Positions 34,676-42,781 of a stretch of DNA of 47,718 bases are shown here, in pieces. The position numbers and the translations under genes were made by a program. Position 1 is the stretch's first letter. Each line of letters opens with the position of its first letter. The DNA is taken from NCBI GenBank assembly GCA_003138855.1, contig PLHF01000058.1, positions 1 through 47,718 of the forward strand, in the 5' to 3' direction. The stretch comes from Acidimicrobiaceae bacterium. Lineage in GTDB: Bacteria; Actinomycetota; Acidimicrobiia; Acidimicrobiales; RAAP-2. A model generated the notes under the pieces. The model did no database searches. It saw only the letters and a program-made list of their open reading frames with translations, and was not told where the DNA came from.

Positions 34676-35604
34676 CACGAGGCCACCCCCACGCGGGCGT
34701 GCCCGTGGAAGTCGACGGAGTCCGAGGTGAGCTCCATGAAGACCTCCTCGAGGCTCGCCTGTTGCGGGCTCAGCTCGTGGAGGGCGATGCCGGCGGCGTG
34801 CGCAGCCTCCCCGATCCGGGCCGAGTCCACCTTTGTCACGAGCAGGCTGCCGCCCTCTCCGCTGGTGACCGAGGCCCCGATCGAGGAGAGCACATCGGCG
34901 AGCCTGCCGGCCTCGGGCGAGCGCACGAGCACGGTGGCCACGGTGTTGGACCTGATGAAGTCGTCGACGGTCGTGTCGGCGATCAGCTTGCCCCGGCCGA
35001 TCACGACGAGGTCGGTGGCGGTAAGCGACATCTCGCTCATCAGGTGACTCGAGACGAAGATCGTCCTGCCCTCGCCGGCCAGGGATTTGAGCAGGTTGCG
35101 GACCCAGAGGATCCCCTCGGGGTCGAGGCCGTTGATCGGCTCGTCGAAGAGCAGCACGCCGGGGTCTCCCAGGAGCGCCGAGGCGATTCCGAGCCGCTGG
35201 CTCATGCCCAGGGAGAACTTCCCCACCTTGCGGCCGGCCACTGCGGTGAGGCCGACGAGCTCCAGCACCTCGTCGACACGCTCCTTCGGGATGGTGTTGG
35301 TCTGGGCCAGACTCAGCAGGTGGTTGCGGGCCGAGCGGCCCGGGTGGACCGCCTTGGCCTCGAGCAGTGCCCCCACTTCGCGCAGGGGCCACCTGAGATC
35401 GTGGTAGCGCCGGCCGTCGAGCGTCACGTCGCCGGCATTGGGCCGGTCCAGCCCCATGATCATCCGCATGGTGGTGGACTTCCCCGACCCGTTGGGCCCC
35501 AGGAAGCCGGTCACCACGCCGGCCCGGACCTCGAAGCTGAGGCCGTCCACGGCGCGGGTCCTCCCGTAGCTCTTCGAGAGCCGGGCGGCCTCGATCACGT
35601 GCAT
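34675..35604 (-). CDS. ABC transporter ATP-binding protein
   Basis: 309 aa. Walker A GPNGSGKST (36-44), signature FSLGMSQRLG (a usual variant of LSGGQ in this exporter class), Walker B LLFDEPINGLDPEG and the switch His in SSHLMSE are all intact. A C-terminal accessory region (about 215-309) follows, as in drug/antibiotic exporter ATPases. The ATG at 35604 has AGGGG about three bases upstream; the longer frame adds a non-conserved leader. Transcribed leftwards and coupled to the permease gene. Confidence 0.93.
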   Translation of the reverse strand: MHVIEAARLSKSYGRTRAVDGLSFEVRAGVVTGFLGPNGSGKSTTMRMIMGLDRPNAGDVTLDGRRYHDLRWPLREVGALLEAKAVHPGRSARNHLLSLAQTNTIPKERVDEVLELVGLTAVAGRKVGKFSLGMSQRLGIASALLGDPGVLLFDEPINGLDPEGILWVRNLLKSLAGEGRTIFVSSHLMSEMSLTATDLVVIGRGKLIADTTVDDFIRSNTVATVLVRSPEAGRLADVLSSIGASVTSGEGGSLLVTKVDSARIGEAAHAAGIALHELSPQQASLEEVFMELTSDSVDFHGHARVGVAS

Positions 35605-35957
35605 GTTCCCCTGTGGCGCATGCCACGACCGTACCAGCGCCGCTACGGAATACACCCAGGCAGGGAGGTTGCGAGCGAGGGGCTGGGGAAGGGTATGCCC
35701 CCCGGAAGGTTTAGGGCCTGCCCCGTATCAGCGTGCAGGTGGTCGTGTTCAAATGGGGTGAACAACCACCGGTTGTGCCGACCATCAGACGAGGCGACTC
35801 AAGGCGGAACGCCTGGTGGAGTGGGCGGCGGCGGAGGCATGGATGCTCGACTTGGACACCGACGTGGCCCCCCGTCCCAGGTCGGGCATCCGTGTCGTCT
35901 CGCCCCTGATGGGCGTGACGGGATCGAAGCGGCCATCGTGAGGGCAGAGGACCGACG
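35605..35957. other. Intergenic region with bulged hairpin
   Basis: This region lies between the divergent ABC ATPase gene and the small gene at 35958. It holds an inverted repeat at 35738-35770 (listed separately). Otherwise no gene or known element is seen. Confidence 0.35.
35738..35770 (+). repeat. Bulged inverted repeat
   Basis: GGTGGT-CG-TGTTC (35738-35750) pairs with GAACAACCACC (35760-35770) as an 11-bp stem with a two-base bulge and a nine-base loop AAATGGGGT. It lies between divergent genes and could be an RNA hairpin or operator. Confidence 0.35.
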
Positions 35958-36317
35958 ATGAGCGAGGGCGAAGCCGACGGCCTTCTCACCGTCCAGCTCA
36001 TCGAGGCCACCCACGCCCTCCACCGAGCAGCGATCGCCCTGGAGGGTGTCAGGTCCGACGGGAAGGCCCCATCCGCTCTGCGATGTCCGCCGCAGGCCGC
36101 TGTGGCACGTGCAATCGGCACCCCGGGCACCCTGGATTGGATGCACCCCCTGAGCGTCGTCGGCCGCACAGCCGACGACCTGAACAGGATGGTCGTGGAC
36201 GGGATCTCCGAGGTGGTGTCGGTCATCCGGGGCGCATTTCCGCCGATCTGCGAACCGATCGCGGCGGAGGGGATCGGACAAGCCATCGATCGGCCACAGG
36301 CCTCCTGTTCCGGGTAA
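35958..36317 (+). CDS. Hypothetical protein
   Basis: 119 aa. The N-terminal half is a predicted amphipathic helix region (LLTVQLIEATHALHRAAIALEGV), and a second helix-rich part follows near the C terminus (TADDLNRMVVDGISEVVSVIRG). No family is recognised, and there is no signal peptide or membrane helix. GAGGA lies about six bases before the ATG. It precedes the LuxR-type regulator gene by about 100 bases in the same direction and may be co-transcribed with it. Codon use is moderately convincing only. Confidence 0.45.
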   Translation: MSEGEADGLLTVQLIEATHALHRAAIALEGVRSDGKAPSALRCPPQAAVARAIGTPGTLDWMHPLSVVGRTADDLNRMVVDGISEVVSVIRGAFPPICEPIAAEGIGQAIDRPQASCSG

Positions 36318-36422
36318 CGTGCGGTATCTCTTGGATTCTCCAGTCCTTCCGCGTGCGCATTGATGCCCGATCGCAATCGGGCATCTCCGAAATCTGCCGA
36401 TGACACCCGGAAGGAGCTCGAA

Positions 36423-37604
36423 GTGCGCCCCCACGATGGTCCGATCACCGTGGTGCTCGCCACGGACAGCTTCCTCATCGGCGACGGCCTCGCCTCGTTG
36501 CTCGCCGGTGTCGCCGAAGTCGAAGTGGTCGCGCGGGCCCATGACCACGAAGAGCTTCTTGCGCTCGTCGAAGAGCTCACCCCCGAGGCGCTGATCGTCT
36601 CCATCCGCTCCCCGATCGTCACGACCATGCCCACGATCGTCGCGGCCCGGCGTCTGCGGGAGGAATTCCCGGACATGGGAATCGTGGTCATCTCCGACCG
36701 CGGCGACGGCTTCGCGCTGGAACTGCTTCGGGGGGGCGCATCGAGAATCGCCTACCTACTCGACACACGGCTCCCCGACCTCGACGCCGTGCTCGACGCA
36801 CTGAACGAGGTGTGCGCCGGGCAGACCGTCCTCGACCCGGGCATCGTGGACTCCCTGGTCCAGCGCCGCGACGAGCTCGCCATCGACGATCTCAACCCGC
36901 GCGAGGCCGAAATCCTGGAGCAGCTCGCCAAGGGTCTCTCCAACCGGGCCATCGCCGCCAAGCTGCACGTCTCGACCAAGTCTGTCGAGAAGTACGTCTC
37001 CACCATCTTCCGCAAGCTCGGGCTCGACGACCAGGACGCCGACCGCCGAGTCACGGCCGCCCTCGCCTTCCTGCAGGCACAGACCGAACCGTTCGGGATC
37101 CAGGTGACCGGGGGGAGGACCGAAGAGGAGACAGTCCCCCTGCGACGTCCCACCGACGCTACAGGCCTTGTACATCCGGGTGGGATCGGACCGGCAGCGC
37201 GGCGGCATCGCGACGAGTGGCCGGAGCCGGTACGGCGAGAGCTGCCGCACCCCGAGGCCGAGGTCGCATTGTTGGATCGTGCCGGTGTGATCGTGTCGGT
37301 CAATGCTGCATGGATCGCCTTCGCCGAAGCCAACGGCGGCGATCCGGCATCGACGGGAGTCGGGCAGTCGTATCTGGAGGCCTGTGCTGCCGCCCCCGGG
37401 GATCACAGCGCCGAACAGGTTGCCGCCGGTCTCCGGGCGGCTCTGGAGGGCGACCTCCTCGTACCCATGAAGGTGCACGTCCCCTGCCACAGCGCGGACA
37501 CGTCACGTTGGTTCGACGTCTTCATCTCCTCCCGCCTCGCTGATGATGGTCATTGTCTCGGCGCTACCGTCACGCTGGCCCTCTCTTGCCGGACCACCCG
37601 GTAG
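36423..37604 (+). CDS. NarL/LuxR-type regulator with pseudo-receiver and C-terminal PAS domain
   Basis: 393 aa. Residues 1-130 have the receiver fold, but the phosphoacceptor Asp is Ser60 (LIVSIRSP where LLDIRMP is usual) and the conserved Lys is Asp114 (YLLDTRLP). Phosphorelay control is therefore unlikely. A complete LuxR helix-turn-helix follows at about 157-201 (LNPREAEILEQLAKGLSNRAIAAKLHVS). The C-terminal third (about 280-390) is a PAS-like domain (LLDRAGVIVSVNAAWIAFAEANGG ... WFDVFISSR). It may be controlled by a ligand through the PAS or the pseudo-receiver. AAGGAG lies six bases before the GTG at 36423, which decides the start over 36360/36363. Confidence 0.85.
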   Translation: MRPHDGPITVVLATDSFLIGDGLASLLAGVAEVEVVARAHDHEELLALVEELTPEALIVSIRSPIVTTMPTIVAARRLREEFPDMGIVVISDRGDGFALELLRGGASRIAYLLDTRLPDLDAVLDALNEVCAGQTVLDPGIVDSLVQRRDELAIDDLNPREAEILEQLAKGLSNRAIAAKLHVSTKSVEKYVSTIFRKLGLDDQDADRRVTAALAFLQAQTEPFGIQVTGGRTEEETVPLRRPTDATGLVHPGGIGPAARRHRDEWPEPVRRELPHPEAEVALLDRAGVIVSVNAAWIAFAEANGGDPASTGVGQSYLEACAAAPGDHSAEQVAAGLRAALEGDLLVPMKVHVPCHSADTSRWFDVFISSRLADDGHCLGATVTLALSCRTTR

Positions 37605-37667
37605 CGGCCGCTCCCGGACGCCGGGCTCCCCGTTGGGCTCCGGTAGGCCGAGGGCATCGGCCCTGGA

Positions 37668-38750
37668 TCAGCCGTCGACCGTCATCCCGACCGCAACGGT
37701 CTCTTCGATGTGCCGCCGGGTGGCGTCGATCTCCTCGGCCACCGACTCGTCCTCGGCCATCACGGCGTCGAGATCCGTGGACTCATAGCCGATCACACCC
37801 ATATCGGCGAACGTGTGGCGCATCTTCGGTCCCCACAGGCCGATGTCCTTGAGCGTCGGGACGATCCGGGTGAACAACAGGCTGCGGAAGACCTTCTGGC
37901 TCTCGCTGGCGTCGACGTAGTCGATGCAGGCCTTTGCGTCGTAGCCGAGGCGCTCCCACAGCTCGTTGGCGAGGAATCGATCGCGCATCCGGTAGCACGC
38001 ATCGGCACAGAACTCCTCGCGCTCGTCACGCTCCGCCTGCGTCAGCTGGGGGTAGTAGTCGCGCAGTGCAAGGCGGCCGAACATCACATGACGCGCCTCG
38101 TCCTGCATGACATAGGCGTTGACCGCCTTCCCCAATGGGTCGCCTGCCGTGTTGCGGATCAGCCCGAACGCGGCGAGGGCAAGGCCCTCGATCAGGATCT
38201 GCATGCCCAGATAGGTCATGTCCCAGCGCGAATCGCGGAGAATGTCGTCGAGCAACGACTTGAGATTGTCGTTGATCGGGTAGGCCATCTCGATCTTGTC
38301 GAGGTAGCGCGAGTAGGTCTCGACATGGCGCCCTTCGTCCATGACCTGGGTGGCGGCGTAGTACTTGGAGTCGATGTCGGGGACCGTCTGCACGATCTTC
38401 GCCGTGCAGATGAGCGCGCCCTGCTCGCCATGGAGGAACTGGCTGAACTGCCAGGCGACCATGTTGCGCCGCACGTTCCCACGCTCGTCATCGGTCAGCC
38501 TGTCCCACATCGGCGAGCCGTAGATCGGGACGAGCTCGTCGGGCACCTGTAGCGGGTTCTCGGGATCGGGGTCGTGGGACCAGTCGATGCGCTCGCTGGC
38601 GTCCCACTGCTTCTTCTTGCCCTTGTCGTAGAGCGTGATGAGCTTTTCGCGACTGTTGTCGTACTCCCAGGTGAACCGGGCCGTCCCCGAGTTGTCACCC
38701 GTCTGCCATCCGGTCTTGTCCACCGGTAACTGGTACACCTTCGTCGTCAT
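37668..38750 (-). CDS. Ferritin-like diiron protein (R2-like oxygenase/oxidase superfamily)
   Basis: 360 aa. All six carboxylate/His ligands of a four-helix-bundle diiron site are present at the canonical order and spacing: Glu109, Glu139 with His142 (MDEGRHVE), Glu188 (ILIEGLAL), and Glu218 with His221 (MQDEARHVMFG). The group includes ribonucleotide reductase R2-like proteins, AurF-type N-oxygenases and uncharacterised actinobacterial oxidases. No radical-forming Tyr can be assigned here. The reaction is unknown; oxygenation or desaturation of an organic substrate is the likely type. The gene stands alone, convergent with the LuxR-type regulator. Confidence 0.85.
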   Translation of the reverse strand: MTTKVYQLPVDKTGWQTGDNSGTARFTWEYDNSREKLITLYDKGKKKQWDASERIDWSHDPDPENPLQVPDELVPIYGSPMWDRLTDDERGNVRRNMVAWQFSQFLHGEQGALICTAKIVQTVPDIDSKYYAATQVMDEGRHVETYSRYLDKIEMAYPINDNLKSLLDDILRDSRWDMTYLGMQILIEGLALAAFGLIRNTAGDPLGKAVNAYVMQDEARHVMFGRLALRDYYPQLTQAERDEREEFCADACYRMRDRFLANELWERLGYDAKACIDYVDASESQKVFRSLLFTRIVPTLKDIGLWGPKMRHTFADMGVIGYESTDLDAVMAEDESVAEEIDATRRHIEETVAVGMTVDG

Positions 38751-38921
38751 GCCGAGTTCCCCCGATCGACCGCAGTATCAACCCAGTGTGGGTGAGTGGC
38801 GCGATGCTGTCAATCATCGGTGCCCGTCGGCTCTGGGTCCGCCGGTGCCCGGAGGGCGGTGCGTGGCCCGCCGGAGTGGCATCCGCGACGTGGTGACCGG
38901 GTCAGGTGCCCCGGGGGTTGC

Positions 38922-40412
38922 TCACACCAGAGCGAAGGAGCCCTCCCCCACCCAGGCCTCGGCGCCGATCAGCTCGTGGGAGACCGCGTGCCGGGCCAGG
39001 TCGGCGTCCTCGCTGATGGCCACACAACGTCGGCCGTCTGGCGTGTCGCACAGGGCCACCGTCCGGCACGGGTCCATCCCCTCGTACGTGACCGTGTAGG
39101 TGGCGACCGTGGCGGCACCGTCGTACCCGTCGAACGCCTCGACGACGTCGACCATCTCGGTGACCGACGCCGCCTGGTGGGCCAGGTCGGCCAGCAACGG
39201 CGGCCGGCCGTCGGGCACGGCGGACCACACGCCGATGCCGGGCTTGGTCAGGAGCCCGCTGACGGTGGTGACGAGCCCGAGCGAGCCCGGGTCGGCCCTC
39301 ACGGCCGGGATCACCGCTGCCATGGACTGGAGGACGAAGTTGTTGAACGGCCCGCCGGCGAAGGCCATGCCCCCGGTGACCGTGGGTGTCGCCCCGATGT
39401 CGAGCGCGAGGGCGCGCTGCTGCACCCGCACCGCAGCCGGAAAGCAGCTGTAGACCTCGGTCGTCTCCACCTCGGTCAGCGACCGCCCGAGCCGCGCCGT
39501 TGCGGCCTCCCCCAGAACGCGCATGGCCGGCCAGGCGTGCAGCCGCCGCCGGCGCAAGAGGGAAGCAGCGTGACCCGACTCGACACCGACCAGGGGGAAC
39601 ACCCATCGATCGGTGGACACCCCCAGGTCCCGTGCAGTCCCCGCCGAGCAGAAGACCAGCGCCGCCGCCTGGTCGACCGTCCACTGGGTCGAGTGCCACT
39701 TGTTGTAGGGGAAGGCCAGCGGGCGGTTCGACGGCGACGGGGTGTCGATCTCCCGGGCATCCATCGGATCGGCGAAGGCGGCCAGCGGGTTGGCCCCGGC
39801 AACCCGGTTGCAGCGGGCCCACAGATCGGCGATCTCGGCGCGGTGCTCCGCCAGGGTCCGACCCTCCGCCGCCCGGAGGGCATTGTCGATCATGGCGTAC
39901 TGCTGCACGGGTTCCCACAGACGGTGGGTGACCTCCACCGGCTCGAGGAGGGGTCCGGTGCACCGGTGGACCACGTCGGGCTGCACGTCGGATCGGCAGT
40001 CCTCTGCCTGCCCTCCGACCCGCCGTCCCGGTCCCCGGGCCCAGCGCCGGGCCTCGCCCCCCACCACCGCCGCCACCTCCGAGGTGCCGGCCACGATCGC
40101 CGCCAGGGCGTCGTTGATCAGGCTCTGCTGGGGAATGCCCAGTTCGAAGAGGTGGGTCCGCACCTCGGAGGCACCCACCCCGTCGGCGACCAGGCGACCG
40201 GGGTCCGGGTACGACCAGCTTCCCTGGGGGACGGCAATCCGATCGATACCCGCCAACAGGCCGCTCCGGCCCGTATCGGCCCCGGCGGCGAGCAGCGCCC
40301 GGGTCATCAGCTCGCTCGGTTCGACGTCCGCCGAGGCCGTTCCGATCCCCACCAGGATCGGTGTCCGCGGATCGAGCGAGCGCGTGGTCGCCGACCGGGC
40401 CGCCCCTGTCAC
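38922..40412 (-). CDS. Thiolase-like protein (TLP1-type acetyl-CoA acetyltransferase)
   Basis: 496 aa. The thiolase fold is recognisable from PILVGIGTAS, INDALAAIVAGTSEVAAVVGGEA, YSCFPAAVRVQ and GGMAFAGGPFNNF. These are features of the mycobacterial thiolase-like protein type 1, which has an extra C-terminal domain of about 100 residues, also present here. Members of this group lack or change parts of the normal thiolase active site and bind CoA poorly, so the reaction is unproven. The GTG at 40412 is the first in-frame start after the upstream gene's stop, 21 bases away. It sits in a leftward run of small genes. Confidence 0.85.
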   Translation of the reverse strand: MTGAARSATTRSLDPRTPILVGIGTASADVEPSELMTRALLAAGADTGRSGLLAGIDRIAVPQGSWSYPDPGRLVADGVGASEVRTHLFELGIPQQSLINDALAAIVAGTSEVAAVVGGEARRWARGPGRRVGGQAEDCRSDVQPDVVHRCTGPLLEPVEVTHRLWEPVQQYAMIDNALRAAEGRTLAEHRAEIADLWARCNRVAGANPLAAFADPMDAREIDTPSPSNRPLAFPYNKWHSTQWTVDQAAALVFCSAGTARDLGVSTDRWVFPLVGVESGHAASLLRRRRLHAWPAMRVLGEAATARLGRSLTEVETTEVYSCFPAAVRVQQRALALDIGATPTVTGGMAFAGGPFNNFVLQSMAAVIPAVRADPGSLGLVTTVSGLLTKPGIGVWSAVPDGRPPLLADLAHQAASVTEMVDVVEAFDGYDGAATVATYTVTYEGMDPCRTVALCDTPDGRRCVAISEDADLARHAVSHELIGAEAWVGEGSFALV

Positions 40413-40433
40413 CGGATCAGCCCGTAGCCCGGT

Positions 40434-40751
40434 TCACAGGTCCCGCCGTCCGGCCGAGGCGGTGCTGCCCTCCAGGGCATCGGACCGGCGTTCGCGCATC
40501 ATCCGACCGACCTGGCGCCAGGTGACGGCCACGGCCCCGAGTGCCAATGCGTCCCCTCGGGAGCGCTCGGGCAGGTCGTAGTGGGCATGGTACGGTCGGC
40601 CCGCCTTGCACTGGAACCACTCCCTGCGCATGCCCATCCGGGCAGCGAAGGCATGCAGCTCATCATCGCTGTCGGCCACCAGGTGCGACCATCGGTCGAC
40701 CACCACTCCGAGCCGGGCAGGCTGGCGCCAGTCGTCCAGGTAGACCGTCAC
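40434..40751 (-). CDS. DUF4031 protein
   Basis: 105 aa. The typical DUF4031 start MTVYLDDWRQPARLG, then WSHLVADSDDELHAFA, is plainly visible, with RREWFQCKAGRPYHAHYDL further on. The family is small and cytoplasmic, with no established function; conserved Asp, His and Trp residues suggest a small enzyme or nucleotide-binding protein. It lies between the rhodanese and the thiolase-like genes, all leftward, and may share their transcript. Confidence 0.92.
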   Translation of the reverse strand: MTVYLDDWRQPARLGVVVDRWSHLVADSDDELHAFAARMGMRREWFQCKAGRPYHAHYDLPERSRGDALALGAVAVTWRQVGRMMRERRSDALEGSTASAGRRDL

Positions 40752-40778
40752 CGGCTCGTGTGGCGGGGCCGCACCGGG

Positions 40779-41129
40779 TCAGAGAATGCGACCGGTGTCT
40801 CCGTCGTCCGTGACTACCGACAGCCCGGCCTGCTCCCAGGCCAGCATTCCCCCTGCGATGTTGATGGCGTCGTACCCGGCACCGGCCAGAGTGGTGGCCA
40901 CCGTGCCCGATCGCCCGCCGACCCGGCAGATGCAGAGCACCGTCCGGTCCTTCGGGATCTCGTCGATCCGCTCGGAGACCAGCCCTATGGCCACCTGGAC
41001 CGCTTCGGGGGCGTGACCCGCCTCCCATTCGGAGTCCTCACGGACGTCGAGAAGGAACGCCCCGGAGGCGATCAGCCGGGCAGCCTCCCCCGGGTCGATG
41101 TCAGCCGCTCGCACATGGTCGGAATCCAC
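40779..41129 (-). CDS. Rhodanese-domain protein
   Basis: 116 aa, a single rhodanese domain. It has FLLDVREDSEWEAGHAPEAVQVAIG and the active-site loop CICRVGGRSG, whose catalytic Cys precedes the anion-binding loop, then the final NIAGGMLAWEQAG. It can carry a persulfide and transfer sulfur to acceptors such as cyanide, thiols or enzymes. GGTGA sits just upstream of the chosen GTG at 41129; a GTG at 41168 is the alternative. Part of the leftward gene run. Confidence 0.9.
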   Translation of the reverse strand: MDSDHVRAADIDPGEAARLIASGAFLLDVREDSEWEAGHAPEAVQVAIGLVSERIDEIPKDRTVLCICRVGGRSGTVATTLAGAGYDAINIAGGMLAWEQAGLSVVTDDGDTGRIL

Positions 41130-41174
41130 GCCATCACCGTACCGGAGGACGGGACCCGACCGGGTCACCCCCGG

Positions 41175-41615
41175 TCACGACGGGAGGTCCATCAGTTCGA
41201 TCCGCACGCCGTCGGGGTCGGTGCAGTACACGAAGTCGAGGCGGGCCCCGGGGAGATCGAAGGTGGTCCGGGTGCCGCGGACCACCGCTCCCCCCACGGC
41301 CTCGATGGCCGACGCCGCGCCGTCAACGTCGTCCACCCGCAGCGAGAGGTGGGTGAGGCCCAGCTGATTCATCGGGCGGCGCACCGGGTCGCCGGTCGTG
41401 CCCGGCGACTCGAATCCGAGCAGTTCGATGGTGCACCCGTCGCGCCGGAGCATCCGCGACTGCAGGCGCACCTGCTCCACCTCCATGAGCGCTCCGAATT
41501 CCGGGCCGACCTGGTGCGACCCGACCTTCTCGAACCCGAGCCCCTCGCAGTAGAAGCGCAGGGACCGCTCGAGATCCGAGACGCAGATCCCCAGATGCGA
41601 AAAGGACAGCGTCAT
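41175..41615 (-). CDS. VOC/glyoxalase-fold protein
   Basis: 146 aa. Two beta-alpha-beta-beta-beta units of the vicinal-oxygen-chelate fold, starting FSHLGICVSDLERSLRFYCEGLGFE, with a second unit LTHLSLRVDDVDGAASAIEAVGG and the metal-ligand-like ending DPDGVRIELMD. Candidate metal ligands are His7, Glu near IELLGFE, His near LTHLS, and Glu in RIELM. It could be a glyoxalase, epimerase or dioxygenase; methylmalonyl-CoA epimerase is possible, given the acyl-CoA neighbours, but not shown. The start overlaps the upstream esterase stop (ATGA). Confidence 0.85.
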   Translation of the reverse strand: MTLSFSHLGICVSDLERSLRFYCEGLGFEKVGSHQVGPEFGALMEVEQVRLQSRMLRRDGCTIELLGFESPGTTGDPVRRPMNQLGLTHLSLRVDDVDGAASAIEAVGGAVVRGTRTTFDLPGARLDFVYCTDPDGVRIELMDLPS

Positions 41616-42676
41616 GAGGGCCTCTCGACGAGAGGCGGCAGGTGGGCACGGACGAACTCGCCGACCGCCCGGAAGGCGCGGCGGCTGCCCTCGGCCCAGG
41701 GCATGAGGATGGGGAACACGTGGAACATCCCCGGCTCCTCGATGGCCAGGGTGTCCACGCCCACTTTCTCCAGGTGGTCCACGAACTCACGGATCGGATC
41801 CCGGAACATCTCGTCGCTGCCGAAGGAGATGAAGGTCGGAGGCCAACCCGAGGGGTCCTGGGATACCGCGGAGACCGCCTCCGCGGCGGGGCTCACGCCA
41901 TGCAGATAGGCGGACGTCGGGATGTTCCAGGGCAGGATGTCACGACCGGCGTTCTCCGCGATCGACGGCTCATCGAGGCGAAGGTCCAACTCGGGGGAGA
42001 ACAGGACCACCCCGGCGATGGGCCGGTGGTCGGTGCGCACCATCGAGTACACCAGTGTCGACGCCAGGCCCCCACCGCTCGAGTCACCGCCGATGAAGAT
42101 CCTCGACGGATCGGTACCACCGGCAATCAGCGCCTCGAGGACCAGGACCGCATCCTCGAGGCCGGCAGGGAACGGAAACTCGGGCGCCAACCGGAGGTCG
42201 GCGACGAAGATCTCGCACCCGGTCCGTCGGCACAGCCAGGCGACGAACACGCTGTACATCTTCGGTGACGTGCCGACATACCCGCCGCCGTGCAGGTACA
42301 CCATGGTGCCTCCGGAGGCACCGTTCCTCGGGCGGAACCACTGGCCCGGCACGCCGGCCACCGTGGCCGCCTCCTGCTCGACGTCGAGCGAGCGTACGAA
42401 CGGGGGCAGCACCGCGCCGCACAGGTCGTCGAGGACGAGCTCGATCGACCGGAACTCGTCGATGCGGATCGACGCGCAGTACCCCATGAACGACCGGATC
42501 GTCTCCCGGGTGACGGCCACCGCCAGGTTGTGAGGGAGATTCCCCTCGCCCGACCATGGCTTCCGGAAGGGCACCCTTGCCATGGCCACCGAAAGCTGAC
42601 CGGCCAGGCCGACCAGGTCGGCCGTGGCGATCGGCCACGACGACCGGGCCACCCCGGGGCGCCGGGCCATCACCAT
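41612..42676 (-). CDS. HSL-family alpha/beta hydrolase (esterase/lipase)
   Basis: 354 aa. The hormone-sensitive-lipase signature is complete: oxyanion motif HGGGY and nucleophile GGDSSGGGLAS. A late Asp region (FGSDEMFRDP) and His in GMFHVFP complete the triad. Such enzymes cleave short- to medium-chain acyl esters. The ATG at 42676 (or 42670) begins an N-terminal cap region. The stop overlaps the VOC gene start by four bases, so they are coupled. It lies between the acyl-CoA dehydrogenase pair and the VOC gene, matching a lipid or ester catabolic setting. Confidence 0.9.
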   Translation of the reverse strand: MVMARRPGVARSSWPIATADLVGLAGQLSVAMARVPFRKPWSGEGNLPHNLAVAVTRETIRSFMGYCASIRIDEFRSIELVLDDLCGAVLPPFVRSLDVEQEAATVAGVPGQWFRPRNGASGGTMVYLHGGGYVGTSPKMYSVFVAWLCRRTGCEIFVADLRLAPEFPFPAGLEDAVLVLEALIAGGTDPSRIFIGGDSSGGGLASTLVYSMVRTDHRPIAGVVLFSPELDLRLDEPSIAENAGRDILPWNIPTSAYLHGVSPAAEAVSAVSQDPSGWPPTFISFGSDEMFRDPIREFVDHLEKVGVDTLAIEEPGMFHVFPILMPWAEGSRRAFRAVGEFVRAHLPPLVERPS

Positions 42677-42781
42677 GGTGCCACTTCTTCCAACACGGTC
42701 ATCGGAGCATCGCAGCCACCCTACGGCAGGTCCGACCCGGGGCAGGACCGGGGAGCAGCCCCGGATCGGGCGTCCGCAGGT

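Noticed and set aside
42689..42702. TCCAACACGGTCAT as a second KstR site upstream of the esterase gene
   Set aside because: Two fixed positions of the consensus are wrong (GGT for GTT, final T for A).
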